Assembly (NCBI GenBank): GCA_910577355.1
Contig: CAJTMY010000032.1
Span: 1 to 9,856 of the forward strand
Origin: an uncultured Muribaculaceae bacterium
GTDB taxonomy: Bacteria > Bacteroidota > Bacteroidia > Bacteroidales > Muribaculaceae
Length of the DNA: 9,856 bases
Direction of reading: 5' to 3'
Of this stretch, positions 1 to 5,814 are shown one piece after another (positions within the stretch are counted from its first letter, which is position 1; each line of letters opens with the position of its first letter). The notes under the pieces were generated by a model that saw nothing but the letters and a program-made list of their open reading frames with translations, searched no databases and was not told where the DNA came from. A program made the position numbers and the translations under genes.

Positions 1-54
1 TAAGGGTACAACGGTTTTCGAGACCGTCCCGATCGACCGCTCCGGCATCTTTCC
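1..54 (-). tRNA. tRNA-Ser (anticodon CGA), 3' part cut by window edge
   Basis: Read on the minus strand, 54 to 1 gives the acceptor 5' strand GGAAAGA, then T8-G9, a D arm (CCG paired with CGG), an anticodon stem ACGGT/ACCGT (23-27 with 11-15) around the loop CTCGAAA (16-22), and the start of a long variable arm. The anticodon CGA lies at 18-20 and reads the serine codon UCG; the extended variable arm fits the class II fold of tRNA-Ser. The rest of the variable arm, the T arm and the acceptor 3' strand lie outside the window, so acceptor pairing cannot be checked here. Confidence 0.93.
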
Positions 55-69
55 TCGGGTTTGCGAGTG

Positions 70-101
70 CAAAGTTAGCTGTTTTGTTTGGCGTGTGCAA
101 G
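70..101 (-). promoter_or_regulatory. Promoter of the tRNA-Ser gene (Bacteroidota type)
   Basis: On the minus strand TAACTTTG (77 to 70) matches the Bacteroidota -7 consensus TAnnTTTG. CTTG (101 to 98) lies 20 bp upstream, close to the expected -33 TTTG at 19-21 bp spacing. A start about 5-7 bases past the box would leave a leader of roughly 10 bases before the tRNA 5' end at 54, normal for a tRNA gene. This is a motif match; no transcript data are available. Confidence 0.7.
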
Positions 102-152
102 TTTTTTGCGTGTTTTTTTATCGGTGTCGTTGTTTTTATATTAAATACGAAT

Positions 153-185
153 CAAGGCGTTCTGTTTTATCCGCAGAACGCCTTG
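153..185 (-). terminator. Hairpin terminator after the secreted repeat-module gene
   Basis: A perfect 12-bp inverted repeat, 153-164 (CAAGGCGTTCTG) with 174-185, encloses a 9-base loop. It begins 22 bases after the stop codon of the minus-strand gene that ends at 208. On the minus strand the stem is followed by ATTCGTATTTAATAT, which is AT-rich but has no continuous T run, so it is a less than textbook intrinsic terminator. It separates that gene from the tRNA-Ser gene downstream on the same strand. Confidence 0.7.
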
Positions 186-207
186 CTGAAATTGTATATC
201 GGTAGTA

Positions 208-1455
208 TTATCTTATGAATATTTTGTCTGAGCGACTGCCCTGCCGGCGTATATACATATGGCCGGCCTCCGGATTCTCAATGCGCATGCCTTGCAGATT
301 GTAGTATTCGACAGGGGCTGATGCATCACAGGTGACTGATCGTACACCCGCGCCAGGCATGTATATATATGTGGGGTGTGTGGCAGTCCATTGTTTGTAT
401 GAACTGTTGAGCTCGAATGCAAACAATGGAGTAGGAATGGTTATGATGCCGTTTGAGTAGGTGGCGTTGTGATTCTGCTCTTTTATCTCGTATGGTGTAC
501 GGCCGTTAGCGAGAAGATAGTGGCCTGCCTCTGTGATGAAATATTGGCGTATGTCGTTTTCTTCGCGGGCTACGAATGCGGCTGTCTGCGGTTTTACGGT
601 AACGAAGTCTGGATCTGTCATGTCAATAATGATGCGTGTGCGCGATTGTGTGAGATTCTGGTGTACCATGGCAAAATCTGTTTCGTGGAATGGATCGACA
701 AGACAGTAGATGTCGGGATTCTCAATATTCTGCATTATCTCTACGGCGATAGGGTGATCGTCGGGATTGATAAGTTTGCCTGATTCGTCTTTCCATCCGG
801 GCGTGATCCATCCATCTATCATTGTCGCCACTCCGAATGATTCCCATTGTTCGCTCTCTTCGTCGAAATTATCGGGCAGTGTGATTGTAGATATCATGGT
901 TGCGTCTCCGTCCCATGCCTGTGAGGCGTTGTCGACTGTGATACCGAAAGTGGGCTGCGGCACATATATGGTGTTGCCCCTCATGGTCGAGGCGCATTTA
1001 AGCATGTTGATCACCTCTCGCTGCTGACCGAGGTTGTACATGTATGTGCCCATATCGGATATATAGTATGGGTATTGGCCGAGTTCGTTTCCCGATTCCG
1101 GATCTTCATCGGTGAAGCCGCAGTATTGTGGCTGGAAGATAACGAATGTACGGTCGCGGGCATCAATTACTATGTTGAAGTCATTGCCGGATTTGTCGAG
1201 ATTGAACTCACTGAGGTGAAATTTGTCTGTGCAGAACGGATTGATGAGTCTGTATATTCCAGGCGATTCCATGCTTTCCTCTATGGCTACTTCAAATGGA
1301 TAGTCGGCCGGATTGAGCTGATGGCCCTCGTCATCGACATATCCGGGCGTGATCCATCCATCGGTGACTATGGCGTTGCCGAGTGGCTGCCAGTTGTCGG
1401 CCGATGCGGATGTGGCTATGGAAATGAGTGTAAAAAGGATGTATAGCTTTTTCAT
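208..1455 (-). CDS. Secreted protein with two tandem copies of a ~180-residue module
   Basis: I do not recognise a named family. From ATG 1455 the product is 415 residues. Residues 1-19 (MKKLYILFTLISIATSASA) form a signal peptide with likely cleavage before D20, so it is exported. Two related modules follow, about 22-180 and 204-356. Each opens with W-x-x-x-G then DGWITPG, then a charged loop, a segment like NPGIYRLINPF (module 1) or NPDIYCLVDPF (module 2), and later V-x-x-QP/PQT and IP/VP-x-P-x-F motifs. The residue 371-415 tail (EYYNLQGMRI ... HMYI ... KIFIR) resembles short C-terminal tails of Bacteroidales exported proteins, some treated as type IX secretion signals; that role is inference. 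Opening WxxLG...DG...GIYRLxNP modules occur in many Bacteroidales surface proteins of unknown function. An in-frame ATG at 1479 lies inside the promoter -7 box, so 1455 is chosen. It is monocistronic, with its own promoter and hairpin. Confidence 0.8.
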   Translation of the reverse strand: MKKLYILFTLISIATSASADNWQPLGNAIVTDGWITPGYVDDEGHQLNPADYPFEVAIEESMESPGIYRLINPFCTDKFHLSEFNLDKSGNDFNIVIDARDRTFVIFQPQYCGFTDEDPESGNELGQYPYYISDMGTYMYNLGQQREVINMLKCASTMRGNTIYVPQPTFGITVDNASQAWDGDATMISTITLPDNFDEESEQWESFGVATMIDGWITPGWKDESGKLINPDDHPIAVEIMQNIENPDIYCLVDPFHETDFAMVHQNLTQSRTRIIIDMTDPDFVTVKPQTAAFVAREENDIRQYFITEAGHYLLANGRTPYEIKEQNHNATYSNGIITIPTPLFAFELNSSYKQWTATHPTYIYMPGAGVRSVTCDASAPVEYYNLQGMRIENPEAGHMYIRRQGSRSDKIFIR

Positions 1456-1476
1456 ACGCTTAAGGGTTTTCTTTTG

Positions 1477-1507
1477 CAAAATTAGACAAATTATACGATT
1501 TTACAAG
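1477..1507 (-). promoter_or_regulatory. Promoter of the secreted repeat-module gene
   Basis: On the minus strand TAATTTTG (1484 to 1477) matches the Bacteroidota -7 box TAnnTTTG, and CTTG (1507 to 1504) sits 19 bp upstream in the -33 position. Transcription would start near 1470-1472, giving a leader of about 15 bases to ATG 1455. The box covers the in-frame ATG at 1479-1477, which argues against that codon as a start. Confidence 0.7.
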
Positions 1508-1560
1508 TGTTTTTAAAACTTTTTTTGCAAATAATGTTTTATTGAATGGAAAAATGTTGT

Positions 1561-1568
1561 TAACTTTG
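1561..1568 (+). promoter_or_regulatory. -7 promoter box of the dCMP deaminase operon
   Basis: TAACTTTG is an exact match to the Bacteroidota -7 consensus TAnnTTTG. A start near 1574 gives a leader of about 15 bases to ATG 1589. The -33 element is poor: the nearest TTG (1542-1544) is only 16 bp upstream, against the usual 19-21. With the facing promoter at 1477-1507 it makes up the 109-bp divergent control region; no operator-like palindrome stands out between the two. Confidence 0.65.
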
Positions 1569-1588
1569 CATGAAATACCGTAAGATAC

Positions 1589-2026
1589 ATGGAAATTCAA
1601 TCACATAAGCAGGATATATTGGACAAACGCTACCTGCGTATGGCACGTATATGGGCCGAGAACTCTTATTGCGAGCGTCGCAAGGTCGGTGCTATAATAG
1701 TGAAGGACAAGATGATAATCTCCGATGGATATAACGGCACTCCGGCGGGATTTGAAAATGTATGCGAGGATGTCGACGGTGTTACAAAGCCTTATGTACT
1801 GCATGCCGAGGCCAATGCTATAACAAAGGTGGCACGCAGCAACAATTCTAGCGATGGCAGTACGCTGTATATAACGGCGTCGCCTTGTGTCGAATGTGCG
1901 AAACTTATTATTCAGGCCGGTATAACCCGTGTAGTGTTCAATGAAATGTATCGTATTACCGATGGAATAGATCTGTTGAGACGCGCAGGTGTGGAATGTA
2001 CGCATATGAGCAATCTTGAGGATTGA
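1589..2026 (+). CDS. Deoxycytidylate (dCMP) deaminase
   Basis: This 145-residue cytosolic, zinc-dependent enzyme would deaminate dCMP to dUMP, the substrate of thymidylate synthase. It carries the cytidine/deoxycytidylate deaminase zinc signature: H72-A-E74 (zinc ligand histidine and catalytic glutamate) and P99-C100-x-x-C103 (two cysteine ligands). The segment G47-YNGTPAGFENVC matches the GYNG-x-P substrate loop that marks dCMP deaminases (ComEB family) and separates them from cytidine or tRNA-adenosine deaminases. Length is normal for the family. ATG 1589 is the first in-frame start after the -7 box, leaving a short leader. It is first in a probable four-gene operon and ends six bases before the next ATG. 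Whether it is allosterically controlled by dCTP/dTTP, as in some family members, cannot be judged from the sequence. Confidence 0.93.
   Translation: MEIQSHKQDILDKRYLRMARIWAENSYCERRKVGAIIVKDKMIISDGYNGTPAGFENVCEDVDGVTKPYVLHAEANAITKVARSNNSSDGSTLYITASPCVECAKLIIQAGITRVVFNEMYRITDGIDLLRRAGVECTHMSNLED
2018..2022 (+). promoter_or_regulatory. Shine-Dalgarno-like site that fixes the protease start
   Basis: GAGGA lies inside the end of the dCMP deaminase gene, 9 bases before ATG 2032. It is adjacent to the alternative TTG at 2023, which is too close to be served by it. A recognisable ribosome site is uncommon in this genome type, so it helps decide the start and suggests translational coupling to the upstream gene. 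Confidence 0.5.
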
Positions 2027-2031
2027 CAAGA

Positions 2032-3675
2032 ATGGATAAGAAATCAAAATTAACATATTGGCTGCCTCTTGCAGGCGCATGCCTGCTTGTAGCCGGCATG
2101 TGGCTCGGCTATCTTCTTGCGGACGGTGATCAGATCTCTCCGGCCCAACAGAAACTGAGCAACATATTCGAGATGGTGGAAGAAGAGTATGTGGATGAGA
2201 TAGATCCGGATTCTCTTGTTGAACTTGCCATACCCGAGATTGTGCGGAATCTTGATCCGCATTCGGTCTACATACCTCTGACAGACCTTGACAGAATGAA
2301 TCGCGATCTTGAAAGTTCATTCTATGGTGTGGGGGTTCAGTTCCAGATCATGTCCGATTCGATTTGTGTGGTGGAAGTCGTGTCGGGGGGGCCGGCCCAA
2401 CGTATGGGTATATTGCCGGGCGATCGTATTGTGGCTGTTGACGGCCAACCACTTACCGGTAAGAATATCACCAACGAGGATGTATTCAGATATCTGCGTG
2501 GCGAGAAGGGTTCCGTAGTGAAGGTCACAGTGATACGTAGCAGTTCCAAGCAACCGCTCGATTTTGAGATCATACGTGGCGAGATCCCGTCGGTCTCTGT
2601 GGATGCCTCTTATATTATCGAAGATAGTGTGGGTTATGTCCGTATCAGCAAATTTGCCGCCAACACTTATGCTGAGTTTCTGCAGGCGATTTCTTCGCTC
2701 AAAGCCAAGGGCGCTACAAATTATATTGTAGATCTCCGTGGTAATTCGGGCGGTTTGCTTGACCAGGCTATCCTGATTGCTAATGAATTCCTTGATCCGA
2801 TGCAGAATATTGTGGAGGTGCGGGGCCGCAATATGCGTGATAACGCCAACTGGATGGCCGACGGCTCAGGAAGTTTTATCGATGCTCCGGTTATAGTCCT
2901 TGTAGATGAGTTCACAGCATCGTCATCAGAGATTGTCGCCGGTGCTATCCAAGATAATGACCGCGGTCTTATTCTCGGACGCCGTACATTTGGTAAAGGC
3001 CTGGTTCAGCGTCCGTTCATGCTTCCAGATTCGTCTCAGATACGTCTTACAGTGCAGCGTTACTACACTCCGTCGGGCCGCTGCATACAGAAGACATACG
3101 AACGTGGCAAGAATATGAATTATGAAAAAGAGATTGTCGATCGTTATTCTACCGGTGAGGTATTCAGTGCTGATTCCATAAAATTTGATAAAGAGAATAT
3201 CTTCACTACCATGAATGGCCGTGTTGTATACGGTGGCGGCGGTATAATGCCGGATGTATTTGTGCCGTCAGATACCACAGGTCTTACGTCTTATTATTTT
3301 CAGGTGGCTAACGGTGGGTTGCTCAATAAGTTTGCCTATGAATATGCAGACCTTAACCGTGAAGATCTGTCGAAAGCCAGAACAGTAGGCGAACTGCTTA
3401 AAAAGTTACCGGCAAGAGATGTGCTGTTATGGGCTTTTGTACGATATGCTGCTGACAACGGCGTGCCACGTCGCTGGTATTATATCAACAATTCGGCATC
3501 ACTTATTGTTAACCAATTAAGGGCGCTGATAGCTCGCGACATACTTGGCATGAATGCCTATTTTGAGATTGTCAATAAGGAAGACATTGTTGTGAAGGAG
3601 GCCTTGGCGCAATTCAAGGAAGGTATCGCAGATAAACTCAGTGCACCGGTTAACGTTTTAAAAGAAGATGAATAA
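2032..3675 (+). CDS. S41-family carboxy-terminal processing protease with PDZ domain
   Basis: This is a 547-residue CtpA/Prc-type serine protease, probably anchored in the inner membrane with its catalytic part in the periplasm. Residues 7-30 form one hydrophobic segment after a basic start (MDKKSK), a signal anchor; C17 is not in a proper lipobox. A PDZ domain spans about 96-180 (YGVGVQF ... GILPGDRIVAVDG). The S41 core follows, with D234-LRGNSGG, the nucleophile region F294-TASSSE and T319-FGKGLVQ. By alignment with Prc/CtpB the catalytic serine is S297 and the general-base lysine K322, with Q326; their 25-residue spacing matches Prc. About 190 C-terminal residues are of the type seen in Bacteroidota homologues. 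ATG 2032 is chosen over an in-frame TTG at 2023 because GAGGA (2018-2022) is correctly spaced for it. Its 3' end overlaps the next gene by 8 bp. Substrates are unknown. Confidence 0.92.
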   Translation: MDKKSKLTYWLPLAGACLLVAGMWLGYLLADGDQISPAQQKLSNIFEMVEEEYVDEIDPDSLVELAIPEIVRNLDPHSVYIPLTDLDRMNRDLESSFYGVGVQFQIMSDSICVVEVVSGGPAQRMGILPGDRIVAVDGQPLTGKNITNEDVFRYLRGEKGSVVKVTVIRSSSKQPLDFEIIRGEIPSVSVDASYIIEDSVGYVRISKFAANTYAEFLQAISSLKAKGATNYIVDLRGNSGGLLDQAILIANEFLDPMQNIVEVRGRNMRDNANWMADGSGSFIDAPVIVLVDEFTASSSEIVAGAIQDNDRGLILGRRTFGKGLVQRPFMLPDSSQIRLTVQRYYTPSGRCIQKTYERGKNMNYEKEIVDRYSTGEVFSADSIKFDKENIFTTMNGRVVYGGGGIMPDVFVPSDTTGLTSYYFQVANGGLLNKFAYEYADLNREDLSKARTVGELLKKLPARDVLLWAFVRYAADNGVPRRWYYINNSASLIVNQLRALIARDILGMNAYFEIVNKEDIVVKEALAQFKEGIADKLSAPVNVLKEDE

Positions 3676-4213
3676 AGAGTTGATACGCGCACGAGTTAAA
3701 GCACGCAAGAGTTTGATGAACCCGCTTGAGTGCGGTGATGCTGCCCGCAGAGTATTTGAGCTGGTGGAGCAGACGGCAGCTTTTATGCTCGCCGACAATA
3801 TACTGATGTATCATTCGCTGCCCGATGAGTTGTCTACACGCGAGTTCATCGACCGTTGGCACGAACGCAAGCATTTCTTTCTGCCACGTGTCAATGGCGT
3901 GAATCTTGATATATTGCCTTACGACCGTAGCCGCATGCATCTCGGCGCTTTCAATATCGAGGAACCCGACGGGGATGAAGTGACTGATGTAGCCGCCATC
4001 GAGCTGATAATTGTACCCGGTGTAGCTTATGACCGGCATGGAAACCGCATCGGTCGCGGTAAAGGTTTTTACGACCGTCTGTTGCGAGATACGGATGCAG
4101 TGACTATCGGTGTGGCTTATGCGTGCCAGCTATGCGATGATATAGAGCCTGATGACTTTGATGTGCCGGTACATTACGTTATCACCGAACAAGGAATAAT
4201 CAAAGTGAAGTGA
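3668..4213 (+). CDS. 5-formyltetrahydrofolate cyclo-ligase (5,10-methenyl-THF synthetase)
   Basis: This 181-residue cytosolic enzyme uses ATP to convert 5-formyl-THF to 5,10-methenyl-THF, returning a dead-end folate to the one-carbon pool. The family signature lies at 118-139: GVAYDRHGNRIG followed by RGKGFYDRLL, the glycine-rich loop and FYDR motif of MTHFS/YgfA proteins. The basic N-terminus (R7, R9, K11, R13, K14) fits the nucleotide-binding start of the family, and LGAFNIEEP (92-100) corresponds to the usual G-x-x-EP substrate segment. Length is typical (180-200). ATG 3668 overlaps the protease stop by 8 bp, with purine-rich AAAGAAG just ahead, so the genes are probably translationally coupled. 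With dCMP deaminase upstream, both feed reactions around thymidylate synthesis, although folate rescue also serves purine and methionine synthesis. Confidence 0.93.
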   Translation: MNKELIRARVKARKSLMNPLECGDAARRVFELVEQTAAFMLADNILMYHSLPDELSTREFIDRWHERKHFFLPRVNGVNLDILPYDRSRMHLGAFNIEEPDGDEVTDVAAIELIIVPGVAYDRHGNRIGRGKGFYDRLLRDTDAVTIGVAYACQLCDDIEPDDFDVPVHYVITEQGIIKVK

Positions 4214-4899
4214 TCTTTTCAGCCCGGGATATCAAGACCGAGGAGCTGCGACAGCGATACATGGAGCTGTTGCAGCGAGTTGATGTCTACCCCACAAAAT
4301 CCAACTGGCAATATATATCGGAAAGCGGAATGCGAGGATTATGCCGACTGCTCTACGGTAAATATCTTACAGCACTCACCATAGATGATTCCGACCGGGA
4401 TACGCTGCACGATGTCGCCGTAGAGGAGTTCCCGAGATATCTTGCCTCAGTGGAATTTCAGGAGGCGATAGATACCATATATGATGATGTGGATACCGAT
4501 ACCGGCGCTGCTGTGAAGCTGATACGTGAGTGTGGCCTTTTCGATGCGAGGCGTCTTCTTATGTTATTGTCGCAAAATCATATGCGTCTGGTGCTAAATG
4601 TCATAGATGTCTACCGCCGTGAATATGATGAAACGGAGCTTGTCGCTATGAAACGTCTTGCATCAGCATTGGACGAGTTGCCGGAACTCGGGCGCATTGA
4701 ATCGCGGCAAGGTATTTTCGGCAGACAGGCGCGTTATATCTGTCCCGCCGGACACACCAATCCCGCCGACAGCATATATTGCAGTCATTGCGGTCTTGAT
4801 ATCTGTGGTGTAAGCGAGGAAGACCGCACCAATATAGAACTATTCAAAAAACGAATGCAGGCTCTTGAATATCTTGTTGAGGAGACGTCTGAGTCCTGA
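4210..4899 (+). CDS. Uncharacterised protein with C-terminal zinc ribbon
   Basis: I do not recognise the family. From GTG 4210 the product is 229 residues, without signal peptide or membrane segment, so cytosolic. Residues 1-170 look mostly helical and acidic, with many leucines and arginines (for example ARRLLMLLSQNHMRLVLNVI at 113-132). Residues 178-195 hold a probable zinc ribbon, C178-PAGH182 ... YC191-SHC194-G; a C-x3-H plus C-x2-C ligand set would bind one zinc. A charged helix finishes the protein (about 203-226). GTG overlaps the upstream TGA in a GTGA junction, typical of translational coupling; the first in-frame ATG, at 4261, would shorten the protein by 17 residues. It is last in the operon and ends 15 bp from a convergent gene. 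Zinc ribbons of this kind often mediate protein or nucleic-acid contacts, but no role can be assigned. The gene itself is well supported; the start is less certain. Confidence 0.75.
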   Translation: MIFSARDIKTEELRQRYMELLQRVDVYPTKSNWQYISESGMRGLCRLLYGKYLTALTIDDSDRDTLHDVAVEEFPRYLASVEFQEAIDTIYDDVDTDTGAAVKLIRECGLFDARRLLMLLSQNHMRLVLNVIDVYRREYDETELVAMKRLASALDELPELGRIESRQGIFGRQARYICPAGHTNPADSIYCSHCGLDICGVSEEDRTNIELFKKRMQALEYLVEETSES

Positions 4900-4914
4900 C
4901 AATGAAAACAGTGC

Positions 4915-5808
4915 TTATTTCAGCGATTTAAGCTTTCTCATGGCTTCCGCATTACCTTGAAGAGCTGCCGCCGAATACCATATACGGGCATTTCTGATGC
5001 TTTGTGCCACGCCGAGTCCGCATTCATAGCATCTGGCCAATCCGACCTGTGCATCCCGATTGCCTTTATCGGCGGCAAGTCTGAAAAATCTTACCGCCTC
5101 GCCATAATCTCCGGCCACATAATAACCATCATACAGCAGCTCTCCAAGTCTTGCCTGGGCTTCAGGATGTCCGCTCTCGGCCGCCTTGCGGTAATTGCGG
5201 GCCGCCATCATCATATTGCGCGGAGCTCCATGTCCCTTTTCATAACATACTCCGAGCAGGTATTGTGATTGCGTGTGTCCTTGTTCGGCTGCTATGGTAA
5301 AATTCACAAATGCTTCTTCAAATTTGTTCTCGGAGAACATCTTCATGCCTTGTATGGCAAATTCCGACGGACAAGGTGTAGCGGCGTGACCCTTCTCTTG
5401 TGGAGATTGTGACTTGAGAAGCCCACGTACGTTGTTTATCAGTGATGGCTGGATAGGATGCTGGAATATATTGAACTGATTCAACGGAGATATCATCAGT
5501 CTGACACCATCAGAGATCGGTTTTTCATCAATGATATAAGGCAATACAAAATCTTCTGAGAGACGCGTCGTCAAGGCATAGTGCAGTTCGCACTTCACCC
5601 AAAACGATGATGTGGAGTGTTCGCTTACGAGAAACAGGAACAGACGACTTCCTGAGATGACCTTGGCAAGTTGGTCTGTGAATTCGCTGCCGACTTGCAT
5701 CTTACGGTCGATATAGTACTTGATGCCGTTGGCATCGAATGCATCGCATATTTGTTCGGCTATTGCCGAATCACTACGTGAATAGCAGATAAAGACGTCG
5801 TATTCCAT
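4915..5808 (-). CDS. TIR-domain protein with C-terminal Sel1-like repeats
   Basis: This 297-residue cytosolic protein has two parts. Residues 1-133 form a TIR domain: the first strand YDVFICYSRSD (3-13), a BB-loop-like DRKMQVGSEF (34-43), FLFLVSEHS (57-65), and SFW70-VKCE74-L. E74 is at the position of the catalytic glutamate of NAD-cleaving TIR domains (the W-x-x-x-E-L pattern), so NADase activity is possible but unproven. After a linker (134-147) come a helical hairpin (149-178) and three Sel1-like repeats of exactly 36 residues (179-214, 215-250, 251-286), recognisable by LG-x-x-Y and A-x-x-x-(Y/F)-x-x-AA-x-x-G, then a capping helix. Sel1 arrays usually bind proteins or peptides, so they may be the sensor or scaffold and TIR the effector; that is inference. 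ATG 5808 lies 6 bp after the ygiQ stop, so it is probably the last gene of the uvrB operon. It could be a defence, stress or signalling protein. Confidence 0.9.
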   Translation of the reverse strand: MEYDVFICYSRSDSAIAEQICDAFDANGIKYYIDRKMQVGSEFTDQLAKVISGSRLFLFLVSEHSTSSFWVKCELHYALTTRLSEDFVLPYIIDEKPISDGVRLMISPLNQFNIFQHPIQPSLINNVRGLLKSQSPQEKGHAATPCPSEFAIQGMKMFSENKFEEAFVNFTIAAEQGHTQSQYLLGVCYEKGHGAPRNMMMAARNYRKAAESGHPEAQARLGELLYDGYYVAGDYGEAVRFFRLAADKGNRDAQVGLARCYECGLGVAQSIRNARIWYSAAALQGNAEAMRKLKSLK

Positions 5809-5814
5809 GGCTGA

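Noticed and set aside
2023..2031. An in-frame TTG start for the protease, overlapping the deaminase stop.
   Set aside because: GAGGA at 2018-2022 is correctly spaced for ATG 2032 and the hydrophobic anchor needs no extra residues, so ATG is preferred.
2080..2085. C17 of the protease considered as a lipoprotein cysteine.
   Set aside because: The preceding residues (A-G-A) lack the leucine-type -3 position and the hydrophobic segment continues past the cysteine, which fits a signal anchor better.
1601..2320. A 239-codon open frame on the minus strand opposite dCMP deaminase and the protease start.
   Set aside because: Its sequence has no recognisable motif and lies opposite two clear genes; it is a shadow frame.
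4883..4890. The palindrome AGACGTCT near the end of the zinc-ribbon gene, considered as part of a terminator.
   Set aside because: It has no loop and no T run follows, so it cannot form a useful hairpin; it is coding sequence.
4915..5808. The TIR gene considered as a recently acquired defence island or mobile cargo.
   Set aside because: No integrase, transposase, repeat or clear change in base composition by eye surrounds it, and it is tightly spaced with ygiQ; acquisition could still be old, but the window does not show it.
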